Shown: positions 27,801 to 35,266, counted from the first letter of the stretch. The stretch: DNA of 64,000 nt from Streptomyces sp. S.PB5 (GCF_030403745.1 NZ_JAQMWP010000001.1:248001-312000), one strand, 5' to 3'. The notes: generated by a model not told the origin, from the sequence alone. Made by a program: numbers and translations.

Positions 27801-30800
27801 CCGAAGAGGCCGTGGAGATCTACCGTCGGCTGGCCGCCGACAACTCCGCCTTGTACGAGGCGAACCTGCGCGCGGTGCTGAGCCGCCTCAGTGACCGGCT
27901 GGTCGCCGCCGGGCGTGCGGAGGAGGCCCTGGCCGTCGCTCAGGAGGCCGTGGACATCTGCCGCCGACTGTCAGCCGCCAACCTGGCCGTGTACGACAGC
28001 GATCTGGCCCCCGCGCTCACCAGCCTCGGTATCCGGCTGGCGGAGGCCGGGCGTGCGGAGGAAGCCCTGGCGGTCGATCAGGAGGCCGTGGCCGTCCTCC
28101 GGCGGGTCGCCGCCGTCAACCCGGTCTCGTATGACAGCGACCTCTCTCACGCGCTGCTGAACCTCAGCATGGATCTGGCACAGATGAGCCGGGGGCACGA
28201 GGCTCTGGCGGTCGCGCAGGAGGCTCTGGACATCTTCCGTCGACTGATCGAGCTCAACCCGGCTGCGTATGAGGCCGGCCTGGCCCGCGCGCTGAACATC
28301 GCCGGTAACCGCTTGGCTGATGCGGGGCGCGCGGATGAGTCCTTGGCCGTCACCGAGCAGGGGGTGGAGATCTACCGTCGGCTGGCCGCTGACGAGCCCG
28401 GAGAGTACAGGATCAGCTTCGCCCGCATCCTGGCGAGGATCGGCCGCCGGCTGACCGCCGCGGGACAGGAGGACCGGGCTCTGGACACCTATCAGGAGGC
28501 GGTGGGCGTCTACCGTCTGCTGACCGCGGACGACCCTGCCTCGTACGAGGCCGAGCTGGCAAGCGTGTTGACCGGTTTCGGGGTGCGTCTGACGAAGGCG
28601 GGGCGTGCGGAGGAGGCACTGGCGGCCGACGAGGAGGCGGTCGAGATCTACCGGCGCCTGGCCGTCGGCGCTCCCGAGAGGTACGAGGCAGACCTGGCCC
28701 GTGCACTGACCAACCTCTGCATCGACCTCCAGGAAACAGGCCGGTCGGAGGAGGCTCTGCCGGCCGGTCAGGAGGCTCTGGGCATGTTCCGGAGGCTGGC
28801 CGACGAGGACCCGGGTGCTCATATGGCCGATCTGGCTTCTGGACTGGCCCATTTCGCTGAACAACTGGTCAGCGCGGGGCGCATGGAGGAAGCCCTGGCA
28901 GTCGACGAGGAGGCCGTGGCGGCCTACCGCCGTCTGACCGCGGACAACCCTGGCAGGTATGAGGTCGAGCTGGCCCGTGTGCTGACCAATTTTGGTGTGG
29001 ATCTGACCGAGGCCGACCGTCAGGGCGAGGCTGTGGCCGTCGGTCAGGAGGCCGTGGAGATCTACCGACGCCTCGCCGCGCGCAGTCCCCGCACTCATGG
29101 AGCGGACTTGGCCGGCGCACTGACGAGCTTGTCGACGCGGCTGTCGGACAGAGGGCGCGCACGGGAGGCCGTGGCTGCGGCTGAGGAGGCCGTGAGCGTC
29201 TACCGACGGCTGGCTGCCGATGATCCGGACAGCCATGAGTCCGACCTCGCCCATGCGCTGGCCCAGCTCGGTGACCAGCTGTCGACGGCGGGGAGTGCGG
29301 ACCTTGCTCTGTCCGTGGCCGAGGAGGCCGTGGAGATCTTCCGTCGGCTGGCCGCTGACGAAACCGTGGGGTCCGAGCTGGATCTGACGCGGGCACTGAC
29401 CGGCTTTGGGATCGCGCTGACGGAGGCCGGGCGGCAAGACGAGGCCCTGGCGATCGGTCGGGAAGCCGTCGAGGTGTGCCGCCGGCTGGTCGCCCGGGAT
29501 CCTGTCGCGTACGAGGTCGAGCTGGCCCGTTCACTGTCCAACCTCGGCATCGATCTGAAATGGACGGGGAGCGGGGACGAGGCTTTGGCCGTCACCGAGG
29601 AGGCCGTGGACATCCTCCGTCGGCGGGCTGTGGAGAACCGAGCGATGTACGAGCCCGACCTGGCCGTTTCGCTGACCAGACTGGTGGCACGGTTGTCGGC
29701 CGTGGGGCGGGCGGACGAGTCCTTGAACACGGGCCAGGAGTGCGTGGAGGTCTACCGTCGGCTGGCTGAGGAGAACCCCGCCCTCTACGGGGCAGGGCTG
29801 GCCGGCGCACTCGCCGACCTCGGCACCGACCTGGCAGAGGCGAGGCGCACGCAGGAGGCTTTGGCCGCCTTCGGGGAGGGTGTGACGATTCATCGTCGGC
29901 TCAGTGAGGCGGACCTCGCGGCGCATGGAGAAGGGCTGGCCAACGCTCTGGCCCGCTTTGGCCGCAGGCTCACGGAGGCGGGGCGTGCCGACGACGCCTT
30001 GGCCGTCACAGAAGAGGCCGTGGGGATCTATCGTCGGCTCAACGCTGCCGATCCCGCCGCGTACGAGGATGAACTGGGCAGTGTGCTGACCAGCCTCGGC
30101 AACTGCCTGACGGACGTGGGGCGCGAGCAGGAGGCTCTGCCGGCCGATGAGGAGGCCGTGGCCGTCTACCGCCGGCTGGCCGCCGGCAACCCCGCCGAAC
30201 ACGCCCCCGCCCTGGCCCGTGCGTTGGGCAACCTCGGTCTCGATCTGGTGCTTGCCGGGCGGGCATATGAGGCCCTGGCGGTCGATCAGGAGGTCGCGGC
30301 GATCTACCGCCGACTGGCCGCCGACGACCCCGCCGAGCACGAAGCCGTCCTGGTCCGCGCACTGACCAGGCTCCGTAACCAGCTCACGGATGCCGGGCGG
30401 ATGAACGAGGCGTTGGTGGTCGGCCGGGAAACGGTGAGCGTCCTGCGCAGACTCGCCGCGACTGCCCCGGCCGAGCACGAGCCCGACCTGGCCCGTGTCC
30501 TCGCCGATCACCAGGCGAATCTGGTCCAGGCAGGGCGATCGGACGAAGCCCTGGTCACAGCCGAGGAGGCGGTGGCAGTCCACCGTCGGCTGGTCGCCGC
30601 CGACTCGTCCGGGCGGGAGGCCGACCTGGCCCATGCGCTGATCAGTTTCGGTGTCCGGCTCACGGAGGCGGGGCGGGCGAGCGAGGCGCTGTCAGCCGAC
30701 GAGGAGGCCGTGGCCCTCTTCCGCAGGCTCGCCACGGAGGACTCCGACACGCACGAAGTCCACTTGGCTCGCGCGCTGACCTATCTCGCCGTCGATCTGT

Positions 30801-31030
30801 GGGATGTCGGTCGCGCGGACGAGGCCGTGGCGGCCGATGAGCAGGCGGTGGAGATCTGCCGTCGGCTGGCCGTCATCGACCCGGCCGCGTATGAGACGAG
30901 GCTGGCCGGTGTGCTGACCACCCTTGGCAACCGGCTCACAGAGGTGGGACGGGATGACGAGGCCTCGGCCGTCAACGAACAGGCCCAGGAGATCCGCCGC
31001 CGACTGGCCGCCGACACGGCGCAGCCGTGA
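24809..31030 (+). CDS. Trypsin-like protease / STAND NTPase / TPR giant protein (NLR-like)
   Basis: The 2073-residue protein has three parts. Residues 1-230 form a trypsin-like domain with catalytic His37 (LTAGH), Asp78 (GTGIDAALLEV) and Ser178 (GMSGAAV). Residues 260-650 form a STAND-type P-loop NTPase with Walker A GPAGQGKT (293-300), Walker B LLLVVDYAE (about 342-350), RLLLVARTGG after it, and a helical winged region. From residue 701 about 30 TPR-like units of 46 residues follow. This is the architecture of NLR-like sensors in which repeat binding of a trigger drives NTPase assembly and protease activation. It follows the Trypco2-like gene. A TTA leucine codon at 25433-25435 makes expression probably bldA-dependent. 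Start: ATG with GGGGGAGGAA upstream. Confidence 0.9.
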   Translation: MEFDRRVQVRLHEPGYETPRLGSGYLVAPHLVLTAGHVLGDEAGPAPGTVTVSRPDAEGREHPAEVRWHRCDSGTGIDAALLEVTGRAGWVVPDSLREVEGRPPQRWGELVGTRKVPVALIGFPRMQKDPEDGRRHEEQLIGHIQPGTGSFAQRYEVFGSDPTVPLHAPGGSRWSGMSGAAVLSGELLCGVLGQDRRAEHGSRLTATPLRALLADETFCRQLALHTGWEPLLEPAEAAPLLIPAARDLDLRSVATLLRADVEAVTFHGRHDEREQLLRWCRGDETFAVQVLTGPAGQGKTRLARHLTTTLREKGWITGHLRTNLNDTVAEPDFTGLDTARDLLLVVDYAETRPRLVRHVIEHLRGTRHRVRLLLVARTGGAWKTDRLDAGAAAHDLLAAAPLMPIGPLQPRDLPLSDRTEAFSRAATDLARLMGRVPHLPDADWAAIATALQLPDDLADPRYDSALTLQMSALNSLLQHGPAPVGTNPGEPAEAVLLRHEEAYWDKTADSPGFRLGLSTRTLRRAVATAVLCGAATEEQATDTLTRLPGLPADKIPDTAEWLRALYPPEPDRYWGSLQPDRIAEYHASQSVAQAGLPLPALLTDAAPEQQAQIITVLARATTAHYNANRRAQSDLILRRLDEALERTSLHTEALDNASTALPHPSHLLTPLSLRLSGDLVNAYRRLAAENPPAYESDLARALTWHGVDLTDMGRAEEALAADQEAVAIYRRLAAGNPSAHDARLARGLANLGVDLAEMGQVHQATAVTEESVETYRRLVADSPGVHEDDLAQVLIGLGSRMAEEGRVDEAVLTAEEAVEILRGLAAERPVTHQRTLAYALADLGNRLGRAGREDEALVAAQEAVDIYRRLNVVNAAAHEASLAFALSSLGVRLGNAGRTSESLAAAEQAVEIYRRLSAAKPGVHEASLAYGLSALGVRLGSTGRATEALAATEEAVRIYGRLDAPNTAALAADRANALANFGIGLGNAGRTDEALAATEEAVEIYRRLAADNSALYEANLRAVLSRLSDRLVAAGRAEEALAVAQEAVDICRRLSAANLAVYDSDLAPALTSLGIRLAEAGRAEEALAVDQEAVAVLRRVAAVNPVSYDSDLSHALLNLSMDLAQMSRGHEALAVAQEALDIFRRLIELNPAAYEAGLARALNIAGNRLADAGRADESLAVTEQGVEIYRRLAADEPGEYRISFARILARIGRRLTAAGQEDRALDTYQEAVGVYRLLTADDPASYEAELASVLTGFGVRLTKAGRAEEALAADEEAVEIYRRLAVGAPERYEADLARALTNLCIDLQETGRSEEALPAGQEALGMFRRLADEDPGAHMADLASGLAHFAEQLVSAGRMEEALAVDEEAVAAYRRLTADNPGRYEVELARVLTNFGVDLTEADRQGEAVAVGQEAVEIYRRLAARSPRTHGADLAGALTSLSTRLSDRGRAREAVAAAEEAVSVYRRLAADDPDSHESDLAHALAQLGDQLSTAGSADLALSVAEEAVEIFRRLAADETVGSELDLTRALTGFGIALTEAGRQDEALAIGREAVEVCRRLVARDPVAYEVELARSLSNLGIDLKWTGSGDEALAVTEEAVDILRRRAVENRAMYEPDLAVSLTRLVARLSAVGRADESLNTGQECVEVYRRLAEENPALYGAGLAGALADLGTDLAEARRTQEALAAFGEGVTIHRRLSEADLAAHGEGLANALARFGRRLTEAGRADDALAVTEEAVGIYRRLNAADPAAYEDELGSVLTSLGNCLTDVGREQEALPADEEAVAVYRRLAAGNPAEHAPALARALGNLGLDLVLAGRAYEALAVDQEVAAIYRRLAADDPAEHEAVLVRALTRLRNQLTDAGRMNEALVVGRETVSVLRRLAATAPAEHEPDLARVLADHQANLVQAGRSDEALVTAEEAVAVHRRLVAADSSGREADLAHALISFGVRLTEAGRASEALSADEEAVALFRRLATEDSDTHEVHLARALTYLAVDLWDVGRADEAVAADEQAVEICRRLAVIDPAAYETRLAGVLTTLGNRLTEVGRDDEASAVNEQAQEIRRRLAADTAQP
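26909..31027 (+). repeat. Tandem array of about 30 TPR-coding units, 138-bp period
   Basis: Each unit encodes 46 residues with the pattern ALxxLGxxLxxAGRxxEALAxxEEAVxIYRRLAxxNPxxYExDLAR. I count 29 full units and a shorter last one, without any change of period across 4.1 kb. Most strongly kept are the AGR turn, the EAL/EAV helix and the YRRL helix; loop and NP-turn positions vary. Units are diverged rather than identical in DNA, so the array is old or under diversifying pressure. Confidence 0.9.
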
Positions 31031-31042
31031 CGGGGGGCGGCC

Positions 31043-31534
31043 CTACAGCCCCTTGCTGAACCAGTGCTCCGCATACCGCTCCTCGTTGTGCGGCTCCGTC
31101 TCCGTGTAGCCGAGGCGGGCGTACAGGGCGCGTGCCTCGGTGAGGTCGTGGCGGGTGTCGAGGACCAGGCGTACAGCGCCCAGCGCGCGGGCCGTGTCCT
31201 CGGCCGCCCGGACCAGCACCGCGCCGCCGCCCTTGCCGCGCAGTTCCTCACGGACGAACACCCGCTTCAGCTCGGCGGTGTCCGTGTCCAGCAGACGTAC
31301 GCCCGCGGTGCCGGCGGGCTCGTCCCCATACCTGGCCACCAGCAACTCTCCCTTCGGTGAGGTGAGTTCGGACCAGTCCGCGCCGGTCACCTCGCGCTCC
31401 AGTTCCGTCGCCTCGGTCCTCCTGCCCGCGTGCAGGAGGTAGTAGCGATCGCTGACCTCCGTGTAGTACGCCCGCCAGAGGGCGGCGGCCACGGGGGAGT
31501 CGTAGGGCTCGGGGGCCACGGTCCAGTGCGTCAT
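31043..31534 (-). CDS. GNAT family N-acetyltransferase
   Basis: This 163-residue protein has the GNAT fold: an N-terminal variable helix pair (MTHWTVAPEPYDSPVAAALWRAYYTEVSDRYY), beta strands around VARYGDEPAGTAGVRLLDTDTAELKRVFV, the acetyl-CoA pyrophosphate loop REELRGKGGGAVLVRAAED (R/QxxGxG/A), and the late YARLGYTE motif. The substrate is unknown; it may be an amino acid or a peptide. It converges on the end of the TPR gene with 12 bp between stops. A short conserved-looking gene lies 72 bp upstream on the same strand. Confidence 0.9.
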   Translation of the reverse strand: MTHWTVAPEPYDSPVAAALWRAYYTEVSDRYYLLHAGRRTEATELEREVTGADWSELTSPKGELLVARYGDEPAGTAGVRLLDTDTAELKRVFVREELRGKGGGAVLVRAAEDTARALGAVRLVLDTRHDLTEARALYARLGYTETEPHNEERYAEHWFSKGL

Positions 31535-31606
31535 GCGGGCATTCTCCGTGGAAGGGCGGGGTATCGCCCCACGGGATCTCGCCGGAGACGAACATGGTGG
31601 GGCACA

Positions 31607-31714
31607 TCACCGCCGCGCCGTCCGCCAGGCCCGGCCCAGTCCCTCGCGCCAGGCGCACAGCCCGAACGGCCACCGGTGAGCCGTTCGCCGCCGATGCCCG
31701 ACGGCCTCGCTCAT
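31607..31714 (-). CDS. Possible 35-residue Arg/Trp-rich small protein
   Basis: An ATG at 31714 is preceded by a strong ribosome site (GAGGAGG, 5 bp spacing) and opens a 35-residue frame (MSEAVGHRRRTAHRWPFGLC, then AWREGLGRAWRTARR) ending with TGA at 31607. It is very basic, with three Trp and one Cys. It lies 72 bp upstream of the GNAT gene on the same strand and could be a leader peptide or an independent small protein. The rest of the 310-bp gap (31535-31844) shows nothing else I recognise. No homologue is known to me. Confidence 0.4.
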   Translation of the reverse strand: MSEAVGHRRRTAHRWPFGLCAWREGLGRAWRTARR

Positions 31715-31844
31715 GACAGCCTCCTCGGTTGCTCCGCAGTTCAGCTCTCACTCCTGTGCCGATCCGCACCGCGCCCGACCGACACCTCGGCCCGGCGGAT
31801 TTCCGGAGCGGTTTGAGGAAGACGTCCGGGGCTACCCGGTACTC

Positions 31845-32555
31845 ATGTCAACAGGCCTGATCATCGCTCTGATCGTGATCGTTGTGGCCGTCATCGCCGT
31901 GGCGGCCTTTCTTGCCCGGCGGGCCCGGGGGCCGCAGCGCGGCCGGAGTCTGAAGCGGCGCTTCGGGCCCGAGTACGACCGGGCCGTCGCCCGGCACGAC
32001 GGGGACCCGCAGGCTGCCGAGCGGGAGCTCGCCGAGCGCGTCGAGCGGCACGGGTCGCTGCGCGAGCGGTCGCTGGAGCCCGCGCAGCGCCAGGAGTACG
32101 AGGCCCGCTGGACGGCCGCCCAGGAGCGGTTCGTGGACTCGCCGCGGGAGGCCGTGGCCGAGGCCGACCGGCTGCTCGCCGAGATCGCCGGGGCCAAGGG
32201 GTTCCCGGACGGACGGCAGTACGAGGAGCAGGTCGCCGCGCTCTCCGTGCACCACGCGGACCATGTCCAGGGCTATCGGCGCGTCCACCACGCCGCCCAT
32301 CTGCGCGGCGGCGAGGAACCGGACGGCGGCCGGGCCGGCACCGAGGAGATGCGCGAGGCCCTGGTCGAGGCCCGGGCCCTGTTCGAGGACCTGGTGGGGC
32401 ACAACGGCCGGCACGCCGAATCGGCGCGGCAGGCCGAGCGCTCCGAGAAGGCACCCACACACGAGAAGTCCGACGGCGGCAGCCGGGCCGCCCGAAGCGA
32501 CGGGCGCGGCCATCTGCCGTGGACGTTCAACCGGCGTCACGCGAAGGGGAGTTGA
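31845..32555 (+). CDS. Membrane-anchored helical protein of unknown function
   Basis: This 236-residue protein has an N-terminal transmembrane segment (MSTGLIIALIVIVVAVIAVAAFLARRARG), a basic stretch, then a helical domain with DRAVARHDGDPQAAERELAERV, RWTAAQERFVDSPREAVAEADRLLAEIAG and HHADHVQGYRR. The tail is charged and low-complexity. Part of it (RFVDSPREAVAEADRLLAEI) recurs in the next gene, suggesting that the pair derive from one ancestral domain. The function is unknown. The chosen ATG starts exactly at the membrane helix; no strong ribosome site precedes it. Confidence 0.75.
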   Translation: MSTGLIIALIVIVVAVIAVAAFLARRARGPQRGRSLKRRFGPEYDRAVARHDGDPQAAERELAERVERHGSLRERSLEPAQRQEYEARWTAAQERFVDSPREAVAEADRLLAEIAGAKGFPDGRQYEEQVAALSVHHADHVQGYRRVHHAAHLRGGEEPDGGRAGTEEMREALVEARALFEDLVGHNGRHAESARQAERSEKAPTHEKSDGGSRAARSDGRGHLPWTFNRRHAKGS

Positions 32556-32560
32556 GTGAC

Positions 32561-33175
32561 ATGACGGACGCGACGACCGGCCAGGGCGCCGAGGGCGCCG
32601 GTGGCGCGCGGCGCGAGAACAAGGAGACGGGTCCGGCGGGGCGTGCGTATGCGGCCGGCGGTCAGTCCGGTACCCCGCAGAGCGACCGGTCCACGGGACC
32701 CCGCGGTGAGGAGCACGCTCCTCTCGTGGCCGGGCACGAAGGCGACGGCGCCTCCTCCGCCGGGCAGGGCGAGAGGGCCGACAAGGACAAGGACAAGGGT
32801 GACGGGTCCCGGTCCCCCCTCGTCGCCGGGCCCGCCGGGCACGAGGCGGCGGCCCAGGGCGAGGGGGCCCGTCGTGAGGGCCCGCACCGGGGGCGGCTGC
32901 TCCCGCACGACGAGTGCGACAAGCTCTCCCTGCGGCTCCAGCACGCCGTCGCCGGGTTCGTCGACGGGCCCCGGAACGCCGTCGAGGAGGCCGACCATGT
33001 GATGGAGGAGGTCGCCGCCCGGGTGACCGACGCGCTGACCCAGCGCCGCCGCACCCTGCGCCACTCCTGGCAGCAGGACGGCGAGGACAAGCACGCGAAC
33101 GCCGGTGACACCGAGCAGCTCCGGCTCGCCCTGCGGGACTACCGCGAGCTGGCGGACCGGCTACTGCACCTCTGA
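32561..33175 (+). CDS. Low-complexity protein with C-terminal helical domain, paralogous to its neighbour
   Basis: This 204-residue protein has about 115 residues of Gly/Arg/Glu/Ala-rich disordered sequence with two LVAGxxG repeats (APLVAGHEG and SPLVAGPAG), then a helical domain: LQHAVAGFVDGPRNAVEEADHVMEEVAARV and LRLALRDYRELADRLL. The FVDGPRNAVEEAD segment mirrors FVDSPREAVAEAD in the preceding protein, but there is no membrane helix. The ATG is 5 bp after the upstream stop with AAGGGGAG upstream, so the two are co-expressed. Its last 15 bp overlap the convergent DUF1992 gene. Confidence 0.72.
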   Translation: MTDATTGQGAEGAGGARRENKETGPAGRAYAAGGQSGTPQSDRSTGPRGEEHAPLVAGHEGDGASSAGQGERADKDKDKGDGSRSPLVAGPAGHEAAAQGEGARREGPHRGRLLPHDECDKLSLRLQHAVAGFVDGPRNAVEEADHVMEEVAARVTDALTQRRRTLRHSWQQDGEDKHANAGDTEQLRLALRDYRELADRLLHL

Positions 33176-33586
33176 CCCGCCCGCCGCGGACCGGCGCTCA
33201 CGCCACAGCCGTACGACGTCCTCGACGTCGTACGGCTTCATGCCGAGCGGGGGGCCGGGCGGCGGCCGGAACATCATGTCGCGGATCTTGGTGTTGACGT
33301 CCGTGATCAGTTTGCGGACGGTGTGCTCCGAGGGGGCCGTCAGCGCCGCGGCGAGGGTGTCCTCGGCCTCCTTGCGCAGGGCGAGGGAGGGCGGCAGCGC
33401 GGCGAGGCCCTCGCGGGCCATCTTGCGCCTGATCCACCAGAGTTCGTCGTAGGGGGTTTCGAGGTCGGCGGGCAGTGGCTCGCCCGTGCCGGTCAGCCGG
33501 TCGAAGTCGCCGCGGCCCTGCGCGTCTCGGATCTGCTTGTCCACCCAGGACTCGAACGGGATGCCGGGTGGCTTTCGCTCGGTCAT
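33161..33586 (-). CDS. DUF1992 (DnaJ-C28-like) domain protein
   Basis: This 141-residue protein has the DUF1992 signature: FESWVDKQIRDAQGRGDFDRLTGTGEPLP, LWWIRRKMAREGLAALPPSLALRKE and a C-terminal KIRDMMFRPPPGPPLGM stretch. The domain is found alone in bacteria and in eukaryotic DNAJC28; its biochemical role is unknown, with a chaperone link only by association. The start ATG at 33586 fits the family. Its 3' end overlaps the convergent gene by 15 bp. Confidence 0.88.
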   Translation of the reverse strand: MTERKPPGIPFESWVDKQIRDAQGRGDFDRLTGTGEPLPADLETPYDELWWIRRKMAREGLAALPPSLALRKEAEDTLAAALTAPSEHTVRKLITDVNTKIRDMMFRPPPGPPLGMKPYDVEDVVRLWRERRSAAGGSEVQ

Positions 33587-33638
33587 GAGTCCATTGTGCC
33601 GGACGTGGAATGGCCGGCCGATTTATCATGCGGCCGCT

Positions 33639-33656
33639 GTGCAAGCACACTTGCAC
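33639..33656. promoter_or_regulatory. GTGCAAG-CACA-CTTGCAC dyad upstream of the FHA gene
   Basis: A perfect 7-bp inverted repeat with 4-bp spacer lies 35 bp upstream of the FHA start; a related half-site (TGCACAAG) follows at 33674. Its position between divergent DUF1992 and FHA genes fits an operator. Confidence 0.4.
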
Positions 33657-33690
33657 GGGGACATTTCAGCAACTGCACAAGGGAGCGCAC

Positions 33691-34083
33691 GTGCTCGAAC
33701 TCACCATGGCCGCCGTATCCGCGGCGGAGGAGGGTGCCACGGCCGGCATGCAGATGGCCGACGCGCCCAGTGACCCGGGCGCCGTGCTGCGAGTGGGCCG
33801 CGACAAGTCCGTGTGCCGGCTCTCGACGCCCGACGACTGGCTGTTCGTCTCCCGGGTGCACCTGGAGTTCCTGTGCGGACCGGAGGGCGCCTGGCAGGTG
33901 ACCTGGCTGCCCGGCTCGCAGGCCGAGCCCTCCTCCGAGGTGCACCTCGTGGTCGGCCAGTACGCCCAGCCCCTCGTCTACGGCGGCACGGTCCCGCTGC
34001 CCAGGGGCGGCAACGGCGAGATCGTCATCCGCGACCGCACCGCCCCGCGCAGCGTCAACGTCGGCTTCTACCACGAGGGTTGA
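33691..34083 (+). CDS. FHA-like domain protein
   Basis: The 130-residue protein contains an FHA-type fold: VLRVGRDKSVCRLSTPDD (GR loop), WLFVSRVHLEFLCG (SR-x-H, the phosphothreonine-binding Ser/Arg/His positions), and strands up to IVIRDRTAPRSVNVGFY. FHA domains read phosphothreonine in Ser/Thr-kinase signalling; the partner kinase is not in the window. The N-terminal 25 residues are Ala/Glu-rich. The GTG at 33691 has AAGGGAG 5 bp upstream. Confidence 0.8.
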   Translation: MLELTMAAVSAAEEGATAGMQMADAPSDPGAVLRVGRDKSVCRLSTPDDWLFVSRVHLEFLCGPEGAWQVTWLPGSQAEPSSEVHLVVGQYAQPLVYGGTVPLPRGGNGEIVIRDRTAPRSVNVGFYHEG

Positions 34084-34104
34084 CCGGCGCGGGCGAGCCG
34101 AGGG

Positions 34105-34776
34105 TTACGGCAGCACCCGCGCCAGCGCGAAGCCGTCGTAGCCCTTGCCGCCCACCGTCTGGATCGCCGTGCCGCTCAACCTCGGGTGGGAGCCGATCAG
34201 TTCGATCGCGGCCCGGGTTCCCCGGACGCCCGGGTCGGTGCTGTCCGCGTGGGCGACCCGGCCGCCGCGTACGACGTTGTCGACGATGATCAGGCTGCCC
34301 GGGCGGGTCAGTCGCAGTGCCCACTCCACGTAGTGCGGGTTGTTGGCCTTGTCGGCGTCGATGAAGACCAGGTCGAAGGGCGGCGGGTGTTCGTCCGCCA
34401 GCCGGGACAGCGACTCCAGGGCCGGGCCCACGCGGATCTCCACCAGCTTGTCGAGGCCGGCCCGCGCGATGTTGCGGCCGGCCACCTCGGCGTGGACCGG
34501 GCTGTACTCCAGGGAGACCAGCCGGCCGTCGGCGGGCAGGGCGCGGGCCAGCCAGATGGTGCTGTAGCCGCCCAGGGTGCCGATCTCCAGGACGGTCCGG
34601 GCGCCCTGGATCAGAGCCAGCATATGGAGCAGCTTGCCCTGCGGGGCGGTGACGGCGATGTTCGGGAGGGCGGCCGCCTCGCTGTCGCGCACGGCCGCCG
34701 CCAGGGCTTCGTCGGCGGGGGCGAGGTGGGCGGTGAAGTAGGCGTCCACGGCGTCCCAGATCTGCGGTTCGCTCAT
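34105..34776 (-). CDS. Class I SAM-dependent O-methyltransferase (family 3)
   Basis: This 223-residue enzyme has the O-methyltransferase family 3 (caffeoyl-CoA/catechol type) pattern: VLEIGTLGGYSTIWLARALP (SAM motif I), SLEYSPVHAEVA, FDLVFIDADKANNPHYVEWAL with the metal-binding Asp residues, and SLIIVDNVVRGG with the Asp-Asn pair. It should methylate a catechol-like hydroxyl with Mg2+; the natural substrate is unknown. The ATG at 34776 matches the family start; the frame extends upstream to 34923 without a ribosome site. Confidence 0.92.
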   Translation of the reverse strand: MSEPQIWDAVDAYFTAHLAPADEALAAAVRDSEAAALPNIAVTAPQGKLLHMLALIQGARTVLEIGTLGGYSTIWLARALPADGRLVSLEYSPVHAEVAGRNIARAGLDKLVEIRVGPALESLSRLADEHPPPFDLVFIDADKANNPHYVEWALRLTRPGSLIIVDNVVRGGRVAHADSTDPGVRGTRAAIELIGSHPRLSGTAIQTVGGKGYDGFALARVLP

Positions 34777-34796
34777 CCGACCTGTGCCTTTCGTGT

Positions 34797-34940
34797 TCAG
34801 GGTTGGTCCATCGACGGTGGGTGGAGCGGCTTCGGGGGGATCGCCGGGCGTCTTGGACGTCGTACGGCGAAGAAGGTCATGGCGGTGAGGAGGGCCAGGG
34901 TGCCGGCCACCGTGAGCATCCATGCCGGGATTCCGACCAC
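34797..34940 (-). CDS. Possible small single-span membrane protein
   Basis: The frame encodes about 47 residues from a GTG at 34940 (VVGIPAWMLTVAGTLALLTA, then MTFFAVRRPRRPAIPPKPLH), one hydrophobic helix followed by a positive, proline-rich tail, a common layout for small streptomycete membrane proteins. An ATG at 34919 is an alternative. No convincing ribosome site and no homologue known to me, so this is tentative. Confidence 0.3.
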   Translation of the reverse strand: MVGIPAWMLTVAGTLALLTAMTFFAVRRPRRPAIPPKPLHPPSMDQP

Positions 34941-35266
34941 CTTACGCAGCCGGTCCTCGTAGACGGCCGGCCTGGGGGGCGAGCAACGCCATTCAGAAGA
35001 CCTCAGATTCCAGAAGACTTCAGACGGTAATACGCCGGGAGCGCACGGTTCCGTTCCTGCCGCTGTCGCAAGTGATCCACGTCGCGTTCCGACGAGGCAG
35101 GGCAATGGCGGGCGGACTATCGTCGTTCGGACAGAAGCAGGACTGACGTCAGGTGAACCGGGGGTTGCCTGCGTCTCTCCCCGGGGGGCGGTGCGAGCCT
35201 CATAAGGTTCGCAAAACAGCCCTCACGCGGATGCGTGGGACGAACGGGGCGGGAGGCCTTCGAGTC
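34941..35266. other. Intergenic region upstream of the GT87-PAP2 gene
   Basis: About 325 bp without a convincing gene. It holds a pair of near-identical 14-bp direct repeats, CAGAAGACCTCAGA (34994-35007) and CAGAAGACTTCAGA (35011-35024), and a locally lower G+C stretch that probably contains the promoter. No riboswitch or terminator was recognised. Confidence 0.4.

Noticed and set aside
27971..29437. 488-residue antisense frame with internal repeats
   Set aside because: Its periodicity is the reverse image of the TPR units; no ribosome site and no independent motif.
26909..31027. CRISPR array or DNA minisatellite
   Set aside because: Repeats are 138 bp, in frame and code for TPR helices; there are no spacers.
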